Shown piece after piece: positions 22,281 to 33,845 of a stretch of 64,000 nucleotides of DNA (within the stretch, counting starts at the first letter, position 1; every line of letters begins with the position of its first letter). Source of the DNA: Morinoia aosen (lineage: Eukaryota > Arthropoda > Malacostraca > Amphipoda > Talitridae); NCBI GenBank assembly GCA_030386875.1, contig CM059562.1:61564201-61628200 (forward strand). The letters are read 5' to 3'. A program made the translations under genes and the position numbers. Under the pieces are notes generated by a model. It saw only the letters and a program-made list of their open reading frames with translations, searched no databases and had not been told where the DNA came from.

Positions 22281-22907
22281 CATCCCAAAGATGCCGATGT
22301 TTGTTTGTTGTTTTGTTGAACTCCTTGACTGAGTTCCATTTTGCGCGCTATGCTCAAATTCTGGCCAAGGTGTTTCAGTTACGCTTTTAAGTTCATTGCA
22401 TTGAGAGCATGAGCCACGATTCTCAATCAACGTACGCCTAAGCATAAAAAAGCATTACAACCACGAAAAGATGTCTTTCATGTTCGAATGAAAATGTTTA
22501 TCGCCTTTCTTTTGTTATTATTTGCGAAGTCAATGACATAAGTATGTTGTTTGTACGAGAGGCATTTGAGCTATACAAAACGTATGAGCACCTACAGTTG
22601 AACAGCTTCATGTTAGAGGATGAAATGGTCAAATTACTCAATATTAACACTTAGAAAAGTGAGTAAGGATTTATATTGGTAGCATTGACCATTATAATTA
22701 GTTTTCCATTGTACGCATGGTGAGTTAAAAGGAAGCATGAATAATACCACATTTTAAGTCAGTCTATCGTACAAATTGCCGCCCACAAGTCGACCAAATC
22801 CACTGAAATGTAAGTAATTAAAACATAAGTGTTTAGTGCTGATCCAAAGAGCGCATCCCCACGTCCACTCAAGTATGAGGTGCAAGCGCTGGAGGCTGTA
22901 ACGGGTC
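22281..22907. other. AT-rich non-coding stretch
   Basis: Short ORFs only. A GC-rich block begins near 22850 and continues into the next feature. Confidence 0.35.
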
Positions 22908-23052
22908 TATAGGAAGTGGGCCACCGCAGCCTGGAGCTGAGCCAATCTGCAGCTAGCGGCAGCACGCACCGTTACCCTCTCATGAGAGGAGTTTGCCCCA
23001 CTGACCTCTTCTCTCCTGCTTGTTTCGGGGAGAAATTTAAGGGGGCTTTCTC
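22908..23052 (-). CDS. Possible terminal exon in GC-rich block
   Basis: A - strand frame opens after GACTGAG at 23053 and reaches a TAG at 22908-22910. It begins ESPLKFLPETSRREEVSGAN and ends CRLAQLQAAVAHFL. The composition is protein-like, but G+C is high enough for chance open frames, and an antisense frame is partly open. The acceptor lacks a good pyrimidine tract. Confidence 0.25.
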
Positions 23053-24529
23053 CTCAGTCATTCCGGATACTACTTGAGTACTTCACGTCAGGATGTCGCT
23101 CACATTCGCTCTTTTCAAAAGATAAATGGCGGGAATGCCAAGGCTATTCCTTCGCTTTCTGGATCGAACAACAGGGTTACTTTCTTTCTCGACTATCATG
23201 ATTGCGTGGGATGTTTCGAATGTAAACTAAACGGTGTTTCAAGGTGAAGGTTTTCGAATTCACTCATTTTATGGATAAATCTCGCAATGAACTGCGAATT
23301 CATTACTCTTCAGCTAACAGCATCAGTTTTGTTATTTCTATCGTGAATTCCAATTCTATCCAACCTACCTGAGCCAGAGAAATGCTAACCCATTAGCTCA
23401 CTGCTACATTCCCTGATAATCAACATTAAAATGCTTGAAATTTAGTAGCCGGTAGAAGTAGAATACTTCCGGTATTGAGAGGTTATTGCAGCAGTATAGG
23501 TAGGTTATCGCAACTAAAACTTTTCAAACTTATATATTACTGGATTTCAATTTAATTCATTGAAACTTAAATTCTACGCTCATGGCTTACAGGTAAACAG
23601 TCTTGCAGCAGACTCAAGACACCCACAGTCTTTGATTACACCCATAAAAAGAGGATATATTTTCATATTTTTAGAAAGAGATAAAGATCATCAAACAGTT
23701 TATGGTTTATGTAGGTACTTCATCGTATCCCATGGGGACTGATAATAGAACAGTTCTGCGTAATAAGTGCACTCGCTTTCTCCCTTTACAAACGCTTGCT
23801 CTGGATGACAAGGTTGCGTAACATTACCGAAAGATCAGAAATCCAATTTAAGGCCGCTCTAAGTCAGTCTAATTATCAATCTACACACGCACGCTGCAAG
23901 AGTGTGAGCTTCTTTTACGGACATCCAGCGCGTCCCAACAGAGGCTTTGAGTGTCATCTTCGCGTTACCTCAGAGAGCAAAAGTGTAAAAGTTTAACTAT
24001 AACCCAACGGTCTCCACATTTTATAGAAGTACTCAGGAATCCGTTCAAGAGAGTTTCGTTAATTGAGGCATCGATCAAACGAGTTCAACAGATATGCAAG
24101 ACGAAATCATAAAAGTTTAACTCATCAAACACTTGTTAATTGTTTTTTTTATGTATAAAAGCTCCATCTCCCGACTAAATCTGACTTTACATCTACAAAT
24201 CCTCCTTGTGCGTCTAGCAACGTTCAAAGTTTTCAATCAGGAAGAACGAGCATTGTGTGTGCATACCCTACCTACACAAATAAAAAATAATGCATTCTCC
24301 GTATTTTTAATTCATATTTTTATAATCAAATGAACTATAACCCCATTAAATCCCATTCATATTTTTGGCTCGAAAAATCTAATTGCTGCTTGTTTCGGTC
24401 TACAGACAAATGAGAAGCACGGAAACCGTTCTGTACAGAAATTTACACTCAATGAAAATAAAACACTGGCCTAGTCTGAAAATAAATGCAACACAATTTA
24501 TAGAAAAATCTGTCACTCACTCAAGGCTC
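23053..24529. other. AT-rich non-coding stretch
   Basis: Nothing recognised beyond short ORFs. Confidence 0.4.
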
Positions 24530-24581
24530 TCATTCTGGCGGGTTTACGAGGTCGTCCGGTAAGTGAAGATGTCCAGTCAAT
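24530..24581 (-). CDS. Possible last exon of a - strand membrane protein (exon 3)
   Basis: A strong acceptor (TTTGTTTGCATTGCAG) ends at 24582. Completing the two bases left by the 26091 exon, the frame reads ELTGHLHLPDDLVNPPE and stops at 24530-24532. In a different phase the segment reads RPRKPARMRAL up to a GTGAGT donor, so it could instead be an internal exon of another gene. Confidence 0.3.
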
Positions 24582-25137
24582 CTGCAATGCAAACAAAGGA
24601 GCTGTGAGCATAAGCGCTTTAACGTGAGGTGAGACGCATAAAAAGACCGAAATGGTTTAGAAGTTTTCTCTACATGGCTTAGTTTCAACTATTGTATGCT
24701 ATCACCATTCGAAACCAGTTACTATCAATGTATGTGTTGAATTATATTGAACTATACTGGAATGTTTTTCTCACTCTGAGCGAGAGCCCGTTCACCTTAA
24801 ATAAAAAATGAGTCACATTTCCTTTAACTAAATTTTAGTGGAGCATGTCAAACTTTGTGTGCCTTTTATGATTGAACTACGGAAATCAGCAATAAGAATT
24901 GTAATGGAATTTTCTCATGTTCTAAGTCGTCATTTTTCAACTAGAATCCTAAAAATAGTCTATTTAGTCAGCTTTCCAAAGTTTCGCGGCAAAAGAAAAA
25001 TTTATATCGATAAAATGCCATCTACCATTGGCTCCTTTTTCAATTTTATCAGGTTGTGAAAACTGCACAACCGAATGGTGTTTGTTCTGTATTCCAAATT
25101 TTGTTGTTTCCGTATTGGGCTTTACCTGCGTTGACAG

Positions 25138-25280
25138 CCGAGAAATTAGCCATTTCATCTGTTGAAAGCCTTTGTCGTTACTTCTTCACCCGTGAAGCAC
25201 AAGCTTTGCTTGAAACAATACACATCAACGGACGAGCTCCTCGGGCGCTTCAGGACGAGGTAGAATTACTTCAAGAATGA
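25138..25280 (+). CDS. Possible terminal exon, 46 codons
   Basis: TTTACCTGCGTTGACAG ends at 25137. After two bases the frame is open to a TGA at 25278-25280 and encodes a mixed, helical peptide (LCRYFFTREAQALLETIHIN then RAPRALQDEVELLQE). GAG|GTAGAA near 25260 could act as a donor, making the exon internal. No domain is recognised and no partner exon is found. Confidence 0.35.
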
Positions 25281-26090
25281 TTACAACCTAAACATAAGTT
25301 CTTTGAAAAGGTGTTTATTCATCACCAATAATTGATACTTGGATAATGAGTATTGTTAAATATTTTGTAAATTTAATCGTTTTTAGGCGATCTTTTTATA
25401 AACTTCTGTAGAAATATCAAGCCTCATAAATTTTAGTGGGTAACATATTTAACATGAGTTTTCGTAGCTCTCCAGGAACGAATTATTTCAACTTTACGTA
25501 TCTTATTTGATACTTCATCGGTCATGTAAATAAATGAATAGTACTTCCTAATTGTTGAACTAAATCGAGAGTGCGCAAAGGAACATTAATTCTTGCTGAG
25601 AGAGAAAAGTAACCGGTACGCACTTTGGATTTTTATCTTTTTACCAAATTTTTAGACGTTTGATGTGATACTCCTAACTTATTTTTCTGGGGAATTCCCC
25701 AAAATTTTGGTACTCTATGCTAGTCTAGATCGCAGATAAAATGCTAAATGTGCAGTATTTTATGATGTTTCCCTGCAGTTATTGAAATGAGCTTAATTTT
25801 CGTTCCACTGATGATACCTGTGATTTAAGTTATTCCTGTTTTACTATCACTTGAGAAATGAGTCTATCCTTTAGTTTAACCATATCTTTCCCTCAAAGGG
25901 CACACTGTTATAAGCACTTGACCGCAGTGTTATGCATAGACAGCCGTTTCTTTACCGCCAAAAGAGTTTTCTACCGCCAAGACACAAAAAGTTTATAAAA
26001 TGATTCGCTTCCTTGAAGAGACACCGGTTGCCACTGTGAGAGCACGTTAGGGAAGTACTAGTACACGCAAAAGATGTAGTTAGAACTCAC

Positions 26091-26302
26091 TCTGTGATTG
26101 GGAGTATTGCAGGGGAGACGAGCTGGAGCGCTGTTAGTGCCACCAGCAGCAGGAGCAGAATGAGCTGTCGGAGCCGCGCTCCAGCAATGAACGGTTCCAG
26201 CCGGGGGCGGGCTGCGGACCGATAGCTCCAGACACCAACCAACCGCTCTAAAAAGCTTGCTTTCTGGTCATGGTGAGACTGTATTCCGAAATCCGGGATG
26301 GA
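26091..26302 (-). CDS. Possible middle exon with one membrane span (exon 2)
   Basis: A 212-nt GC-rich segment with acceptor GTCATGACTTCAG and a strong donor, GA|GTGAGT. Only one frame is open. It encodes a basic region (LVGVWSYRSAARPRLEPF) followed by a strongly hydrophobic span (LILLLLLVALTALQL), then a short tail. Phase 0 at entry matches the candidate exon at 28404-28508 and phase 2 at exit matches that at 24530-24581. The joined gene would encode 122 residues as a single-span protein with a positive N-terminal side. The family is unknown. Confidence 0.4.
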
Positions 26303-26420
26303 CTGAAGTCATGACACAATTAGACTAGTTGGTAGGTTCTTAGAGCTGTACCTCACAATACAGTAATTGACATTGCTAGCGTTTTTTGATGTTGTCGGGT
26401 GTTTGAAGTTGGATGAAGGA

Positions 26421-26555
26421 ATGGTGCGTGTTAAAAAAATTTATTGTAGAATCTTACATTTTTTTGTGCTGATCATGGGTTTGTCATCCGTCTACAGTAA
26501 TACAATTCCAGAATTTGGTAATCAAAGAATTGGAGAAAATTATTACAGCCACTAA
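26421..26555 (+). CDS. Possible short secreted peptide (44 codons)
   Basis: The Met has G at -3 and G at +4. Residues 1-26 look like a signal peptide: basic start (VRVKK), hydrophobic core (ILHFFVLIMGLSSV), small residues before the likely cleavage (SSVYS). The remaining ~18 residues (NTIPEFGNQRIGENYYSH) are polar with two Tyr near the end. There is no dibasic site and no known neuropeptide motif. Short ORFs like this arise by chance, so confidence is low. Confidence 0.25.
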   Translation: MVRVKKIYCRILHFFVLIMGLSSVYSNTIPEFGNQRIGENYYSH

Positions 26556-28403
26556 GCGTAACTTTTAGAATGAAAGCTTGAACATGTTTGTAAATTGTGA
26601 TTTCATACAAGAACGAGTTGTAAGATAACAAAAATAATGTAATACTTCATGCAGAAAATTTCTCGTTCGAAGAATATATTCATTCTAGTAAATATTATAA
26701 AAAGACATAACAAGTTGAAAATTTTTTAACCCAACCTCATTTATTAACCTCCTCCGGCTCAAAAATTGAATCCATTTAAAAAAAAATAAAATTTTTTCAT
26801 CTCTGTGGTGCTATTTCAATTTAGCATTGAATTAGAAAATATTTAACAAATAGAAACATTCAATTCCTCACTTATAATTTGTGTTGAAAACTGTCTTGTT
26901 TAATGACCTCCAATTACTATTAACGAAATTTTACAAGACATTTACAAAAATCTCCCGTTTCCACCCACCTTACAAATTATATTTTTTTTAATATGTTCCC
27001 ACCATAATTGTTACCTGGTAGCATTTGTAACTGAATTTCTTGACTTCCCATGTTTTGATTATTATATAGTTAACTCTAAATAAAGAATTTATCCAACCCA
27101 ACCTTTCTTGTCTAAGCTAACTTGACACCCTACCTTTATTTAACCTAAGCTAAACTAGCATAACCGACTAGCATATATCAGAAAATATCTGAAATTGAAC
27201 TAAAACAGCTGGAAGAAAGTAGACTAGCACCGAAACAATGCTAGCATTCTTCTCAACTTATGAAGTAACTTCATGGTGATGTTCCTCCAATAAAAAGTTG
27301 TAACCGAGATGCTAAGGCGCGTCCCACTCGCGGCAGGTTGTCACCTCGCCGCTATGACGCGGTGCGGCGAGCAGCAGAGGGCGACGCTCCGTTACAACAA
27401 CCTCAGCAACTGTTGCCACCGGACTTGTCTTGTTTATGATGCCTTCACATATGTTCTCTTTCAAGGGGCGGATCCAGGGACAAAGAGCCTACACGACTGG
27501 GCTGAGCCAGTTTAAATTGTGACCATTTCTATTCAATTTTAAACATGGTAAATTCATAGAATGAGGCTAAAGACAGAGGATGACCTAATGCAATCTGTTA
27601 TAATTAGTGTTGAGGGTTGAGGCAAAGTATGGGGCTGAACGAAACAGTTGCTCATCTATTTCAATAATCAAATGAAATAAGATTTTCAAGAAATTATTAG
27701 CATTTATATTAGCACCGAAAGCAGGATAAAGCGTGTTCTATTTACATACTTATTCTAATTTCCGAAATATACCATGTCCTAGAACTGAATGATGTTCAAA
27801 GGAAAAAATATTGATAAAAGAACTTGAGGCCTCTGGCTGAGAAAGATCAGCTCTAAAAAGTTTTCATTAATTAATTACGATAAGGTTAGGTTAAACCAAG
27901 TCAGGTCAGGTAAGACCGCATGCAAAAATTAATGACTAAATTGAATCAAGGCACTATGTGCTGAAACCAAACCCTAACCTGCCAAAAAGCCAAGTTCAAG
28001 CACTTAGAAGCCATGTAATGAATCTAGTCGTAATTTTTCTAACTGAACTGACCTAACAAAACTTGCCATTGCCTAGCTAAACCAAACCAAACATAACCCA
28101 AATCGAATGATTGGTACGTTTTAAAAGGGACACTTGTCAATAAGAGGCCACAAGTTTCTATCTAGGAATTATATTTTTCTTACCCTATAACATTCTATCC
28201 CGTTAAGTTATCGTCTTAATATCTATAAAGAGTGTTGAAATCGCTCTTAAAAAGAACATCCAGTCAATGGTTGCAAATCAAGTGGATGCATTTTCAGCAT
28301 TCGGTTGAAACTCATCAATGCCTTCAAAAAAGCCTTAAAAATTTGAGGACCCTCTAACGCTGCAGTATACGGAGAAGAGCCTTAAAAGTAGACTTCGATA
28401 AAC
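26556..28403. other. Intron-like DNA with degenerate TTAGG/AACC repeats
   Basis: Many AACC, TTAACC, GGTTAGG and GTCAGG-type motifs at about 26730-26760, 27090-27160 and 27880-28100, resembling decayed insect telomere-type or simple repeats. A GC-rich island at about 27308-27430 is open in several frames on both strands. One - strand frame reads NKTSPVATVAEVVVTERRPL, but I could not assign it to a gene. Confidence 0.4.
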
Positions 28404-28508
28404 CTGAGTGAGACGGTACCACACAACTGCCTGGTTGTCAGCCAAGCAGTCGTGTGGTCCGTGTGCGCCAGCCTTGACCGTGACTGAGGACGAGCGTAGC
28501 ATGACCAT
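28404..28508 (-). CDS. Possible first coding exon of the - strand membrane protein (exon 1)
   Basis: Starts at ATG (28506-28508) and runs 35 codons to CAG|GTTTAT, a weak donor, ending in phase 0 as the 26302 exon requires. The peptide is polar (MVMLRSSSVTVKAGAHGPHD and then QAVVWYRLTQ). The surrounding GC-rich block (about 28410-28600) has TCAGT-type initiator sequences and could be promoter and 5' UTR. Support is phase and composition only. Confidence 0.25.
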
Positions 28509-30969
28509 CACGTTCTGTGCTTCGCTCTACTGATGTTGCGCTCACATTGTGTTCGAGACGTTCCGACGGACTGACTGGAAATCTCACTCGTCTGTGATGC
28601 TTGTAGTGTCTTTTCCGTTTCCCTATGAATCGAAGGTATATTTAATACTCGACATATCAGTAGAGTGCGGATAAGATTTTAGAACTATTTTCATGATGGC
28701 TATCACATAGTTGAATGAGAAAAAAATTTGAGCATTATTTTCATGATTTGTTCGACCACTTTCGATTAAAATACGCCGTCCAAAAGTTTCAACAATGAAA
28801 TGAAACATTTAGTACTGTGTAAAATAACCACCATTTAATCATCACATGCTGGTCGATAGGTTATTGCACCATACTTTACCCTTAGTACCACGACATGTGA
28901 AGGTGAAGAAGGTTTCGAACTTATGCGTGGTTTACAGTGAACCGATGGGTAAATCGAAGTGTTTAAATGTTGCATTTACATGCTAAGAATGTGCGTTAAA
29001 AGTAAAATTTAAGATAAGGAAGCTCATGCAGCATGGCTCATTCTCTGGGTTGACGTTCACTTGGGGAATCACAGTTCTGCATTTAAACTTACTGCAAATT
29101 AACATCAGCCTCAGCACAGCTGTGAGCATGCTGCAGTTTACCGTCAAAAAAAAACAGTTCGACCGCAGTCTTTGCTGTAACCTGTTTCTTTTCTAGCGGT
29201 CCTCGTGGGTCTGCTTCATTTGTGCACAGTAAATCCAGTGCTTTTGAAACAGGTATTGTTTTTGAAGGCAGTTACAATTTTCCTATGATATAATATCTTG
29301 AACTGCCTTCCCACTCCCTGAATGTGAGTTCAAGTTAATCAAGCGCCAAATTAATCAAGTACTAGTCATAACGAAATTTGTTTTGTCTCAACCATCAGCA
29401 TTGTGAAACACGAACAAAAAGTGACATACAATTCTAATTTCACAAGATCAAAATAATTTCACATTTCTGATAGGTGTGAGCATAATCGGTTCCTCAATTT
29501 CATTTTTGTACGAGGTAAGCTTTGTGAGTTTAAGGGGCAAACGGTGAATGTTAACGGAATCAAGTTTTTGCAATGATCATGTACGGTGATAAGTACCAGG
29601 ACAACGCATGGTGATGAATCATTCTCTTAGACGCACGATGCGTCAAGTTTTTCGTTAGAAATATCAACTCTGTTTCGTGCAATCAATCGAAATGTTTTCG
29701 AAAAGAAAAAGTATGCATTTGTTCTGCAAATAATCAGTACGAACCGACAATAATTACTTCTATACAGCTCGATTGTCCTGTAGAATAGAAAATTAGATAA
29801 TTATAACAAATCATAGCTTGGTGGTTCTCAGGGCATGAATGAGAATGTGGCTTCATTGGTCGGTATCAGGCTGATTTGGACTCAATTTCTCTACTGGTAG
29901 GTAAAATAGCTCGTTTGTTAGCAGGAAATTTGTTTTTGTAGCTGTAGTTTTCCTACAACAACTTTATGTGGAATAATCAGGTTGTATATCATCTCGCCTT
30001 TGCAGAAAACTTGCTGCAGCCCTTTCGTAGAGCACACAGGTTTCTTAAAAAAAATTGTCAGCACTTTATTTGCTTCAGTATTCTGTATAATAAAATTGTT
30101 TTATTGAAACTCCTTTTTACTCTGGTCGCAGTACAAAACTAGTCATCCTGTGAATATTTTCTTTCATATCTAATTTCATTACGGATGTGCTCACCAAATG
30201 ATACCAAATTTGAATAAAGTACCATTAAAATGGATTTCATTAACATGGCCGTAATTAAAAAAATCTGCTTACTTAAGAGTTACCTTACCCGTTCAGGTGT
30301 GGAACAATAAGTCTCGTCTAACCACCTGCCAAGAGTTTACTTGTATGTTACGTACTTACATTCTAAAAGTATGGCTTAGTGCCAGAAAAAAGATAAATTT
30401 TGTAGACTCTTTCATAGAGATATTTCAGCAAAATTCGATGTAATGAAGTTTGCCGGAAAGTTCAACTGCTGCGAACGTCAACAAATCGATTTCCTCGAGC
30501 TCGTAGTGATATTGTCTCACAGAACATCAAATTATTCGCCACTCAGCCCGATGACGACGATAATTTTGTTCGGGCGATTGGCTTCTTGCAAACGAACACT
30601 ACAACATTAAAATACTTTTAGGAGATCATAATGTTATCTATACTCTAGAGGATGACGCTTACATATATTTTCAATATATCTTGTATTTTAAATGTTTCTT
30701 GCCTGTGCCTTGTTTGTGAAGTATCTATGACATATACGTGATTGTAATGAAGTTACAAGCAGTAAAATTATTTTTTCGCCGTTCGTATTAATTAATAAGA
30801 GAGCAAAGTGGAACTGACTACTAATTAGGAAACAGATTGTAACGCATACAAACAGTATATTTTAATGGTCATTTTGCTCTTTAGTAGTTGGGGCTTGTTT
30901 AAGAACAACCTATGTTATGCACTAAAAATAGTTCGTGTGATAAAGCGATTAGGTAGGGCTTGCGAAGTG
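28509..30969. other. AT-rich non-coding stretch
   Basis: The first ~100 bp remain GC-rich. The rest has only short ORFs and no recognised repeat. Confidence 0.4.
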
Positions 30970-31083
30970 TCAAGTGATATTTTCTGCGGTTTTCCACCAC
31001 GCCTCTCGTAACGGCTTGTGCAGCGATCGTATTCTGCGCGCTTCTTCCTCCGTCAAGTTACGCAGCCTGCGGTCAGTGGCGTG
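30970..31083 (-). CDS. Possible terminal exon, 37 codons, GC-rich
   Basis: After CACAGTTTCCAG on the - strand, an open frame runs to a TGA at 30970-30972 and encodes a highly charged helical peptide (DRRLRNLTEEEARRIRSLHK and then LREAWWKTAENIT). The frame is in fact open much further upstream through AT-rich sequence. No Met or partner exon is identified. It could also be part of a GC-rich promoter region. Confidence 0.3.
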   Translation of the reverse strand, partial: HATDRRLRNLTEEEARRIRSLHKPLREAWWKTAENIT

Positions 31084-31885
31084 CTGGAAACTGTGTCTGG
31101 CCGAGTTTGTTGTTGCACGAATGCATGCTTGGCTGGGGATGAAAAGCTTTATTCTTAAGTAGGAAGTCGTTTTAGAAAATAATAAACGAATGGATTTGTT
31201 AACAAATCTTCCATGAGTGCAACGCGAAAGCGTTGTACAGTTGAATCAAACAAGACGCAAGTCTCCAGACACATGTAAGATAGTACATACACTGGTCTCG
31301 GCACCGCACCGAGTTGAGCGAGATGAGGAGTTGCTCCGTACTGCAACGGAGTGCAGCTGTCATCCGCGCTGTAATGGCGTCCGGTCACCGCTACATGCTA
31401 AAACGGAAGTCTGCGACTGCTGCTTGCAAACAAACGTAAATCTCGGACGTTAGCGGGCATTTAAATAGACGCGGAATTCAGCCAATAGGATCGTAAGCTC
31501 ACAATTTAGCTCCGTACCATTTAAATTTTTCTATTAATAGATTTATCGCGTAGTTTAAACGAATATTAAACTATGAAAAAGCCAAAAAACTTGAAAAAAT
31601 ATCTCTGAAATTTAAAAAGTTTTTGCTAAATGTCATAAGTGAAGAATGGAAACATTTCAAAGAAGCGCTTTTCAAGTTTTAGGATCATCCAAGCTTCCGA
31701 ACCGAAAAAAATGACTGAACTAATTTAATCGATTCATTTTCCATGAATGTGTTGGAATACTTCCGATTTAAATTAATGTTGTTCATTGTCAAAATTAAAT
31801 GTAGATAGAGTTGTGTTCGTGCCCTGGTGTCATATTTTGATAAACAGTCATATCGTATTCAGGATCCTGTAGCTTCTAGAGAAGT
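31084..31885. other. Non-coding stretch with GC-rich patch
   Basis: A GC-richer patch at about 31260-31450 carries overlapping ORFs on both strands, none convincing. The remainder is AT-rich. Confidence 0.35.
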
Positions 31886-32113
31886 TCAGGAGGGACCTGG
31901 ACTGGCACCCGGTAGGTGCTTTTGAGACTCATTAAGAATACCATAAACTTGCGTCGCTTCACAGTTGAGGGTTTTCTCTAACGTTGACTGGGTTTGTGAG
32001 GTGCTGACTTCAGATTCCGCTGACACGGTATCTGGCACAAGGCGTGTCGAGGCGTCCCTTATGTAAATTTCTTGTTCACTCTCTATCTCAACCACTACGT
32101 CAGTTCCTTTCAT
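31886..32113 (-). CDS. Acidic ORF, 75 codons, origin unclear
   Basis: A compact Met-initiated frame (A at -3) rich in Glu, Ser and Thr (MKGTDVVVEIESEQEIYIRD) with a Pro/Gly end (LPGASPGPS). The - strand upstream region to about 33.2 kb has an odd repeated AGTTCGCCG motif (about 33018 and 33052), which might be a retroelement leader. I see no reverse transcriptase, protease or confirmed LTR. A gene fragment or retroelement remnant are both possible. Confidence 0.25.
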   Translation of the reverse strand: MKGTDVVVEIESEQEIYIRDASTRLVPDTVSAESEVSTSQTQSTLEKTLNCEATQVYGILNESQKHLPGASPGPS

Positions 32114-33702
32114 GTTTTAGCTTTTATTCAAATTTTATGGACGCTTGGGAGTGCTTGATGAAATTTCTTCATTTCACATAAAGTGCCTTCTCATGCCTTC
32201 TTGTAGAATTATCAAACTGTTAAATCAGGCTTTCAGTTTGAAACATCAACTGATTGACGAGTTCAACCTGATTCAAGATTCGCCATACCCTGATGTGGTT
32301 CCCTTCCACTAAAACCTTCAAACCTTAAACCTCAAATCTATAAACTTCTACTTTAACTTTATACTTCAAACCTTGAACTTAACGTTCTCTGGAGCACTAT
32401 CTTACCTATCTACCTCTAAAGTTCTACTTTTCGTCCTTGTACTGAACGTTTTTACACCAAGTTGTACAATAAGCTCAGGTGTGTATTGTTAATTAACTTA
32501 ATTTTCTGAGTTAGAAATAAATAAGTGGATGTTATTAAATTTCGGTGAAATCTTTCAATTCGAAACTGTGTGGTCTCTTCCGCAGTATCCTCAAATCATC
32601 TTTATGCAGTTTGTCTCCTGTGGTTTCTATTTTCGGAACTAATGCGGCATTTTTGCTCGGCGATGGTATTTAACTAAGTTATTTACCTTAATTTGACCTC
32701 AATTTGCCTTTTATTTTATTATATTCGTTCGTATGCTCTCTTAAGGTATTAGCTGTGATTTTCTAAAATTCTATCGTTCCTTTTTAGCTGACATTGACTT
32801 GTGAGATTGGACTTATTGTGAGCCAGATTTTTGGTCTGGCTGGGGACGCCGAGATCCTGAATTTCTCGTGAACTTATTGCCGGACGCTGTCGACTGGCAA
32901 CGTTCGACCAATCGTACCTCCTCACCTCAAGCCCTAACTGCGAAAGCAAAGCTTTTACCATTCTGGCAAGATTTTTACTGCTGAAATACCCGATCTCTAA
33001 TAAACGTAAATCCGTAAAGTTCGCCGTCGCGACACGTCGAAATTGAGTTAAGTTCGCCGAAGCGGTACATTAATTTAAGCTTAATGTAAGTTCTGTACGA
33101 GCTCTTCTGACGCTGTTAATACGGTTTTACCTTTTTATCTGGCCGTGCATTAACTGGCGGTCATCACTAATAAATATTCGTCATCTTTATTGTTCGGTCA
33201 TGAGATCTATATCGACTCGTCTAACCCAGTTATGTAGAGCTTGACAATAAACTAGAAAAGCAGTTTCGACTTGATTTTTGTATTTTCCTTCTCCTTCAAT
33301 GCTTAAGTGAGGAATTCTGAAACAGTCCCACAAATGATACATCACTAAAATCAGTACCTTACATTTTAACAATAGGTATCCTTTTGAATCACTTCTGACA
33401 GTTCAAATAGAACTGTAACTTCTAGATCATTCCAAGTATTTGAGACATTCGTTAGAAACAGTTGGTGTGTATTTAGCTCAGGTAATAAGCTCGTTAGAAC
33501 ATTCACCATTTAACATGGTGAAGAAATTCATGCAGTGTTACAAGCCCTTTTATTTTCATTTGAGAAGCTATCATTAGTTTTCTCGTTTTTAAGCTGGGCA
33601 TCTACCTCATTCGTCTCTCCTACTGATAATGGAGGCATGCTATGGCTGGTGAAACTCGCCACCCTCGTCTGTGAACCAACGGTAGTCAGAGCTTTTGTGT
33701 GC
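32114..33702. other. Non-coding stretch, possible retroelement debris
   Basis: Contains a run of CTTCAAACCTT-like repeats at about 32308-32380 and AGTTCGCCG copies near 33020-33060. No paired LTRs could be established. Confidence 0.3.
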
Positions 33703-33845
33703 GTCACCATGGCTGTGTGGTGTCGGTCACCACCATGGCTGTGTGCTGTCGGTCACCACCACGACTGTGTGGTGTCGATCACCACCACAGCTGTGTGGTG
33801 TCGGTCACCACCACGGCTGTGTGGTGTCGTTCACCAACACGGCTG
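33703..33845. repeat. 26-bp minisatellite, about 5.5 copies
   Basis: Tandem units of the type GTCACCACCATGGCTGTGTG plus CTGTCG: one 23-bp unit (33703-33725), four 26-bp units (33726-33829) and a partial unit. Since 26 is not a multiple of 3, the repeat is read in all three frames, which explains a long spurious ORF across it. Confidence 0.9.

Noticed and set aside
27309..27515. + strand ORF with a CCHRTC motif resembling an insulin A chain
   Set aside because: The A-chain pattern needs a fourth Cys nine residues after CCxxxC, and here that residue is Val. No B-chain Cys pattern or dibasic sites are present, and the antisense frame is equally open.
31886..33240. Complete LTR retrotransposon on -
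   Set aside because: No paired LTRs, primer-binding site, protease or reverse transcriptase could be shown. Only an acidic ORF and odd repeated motifs remain.
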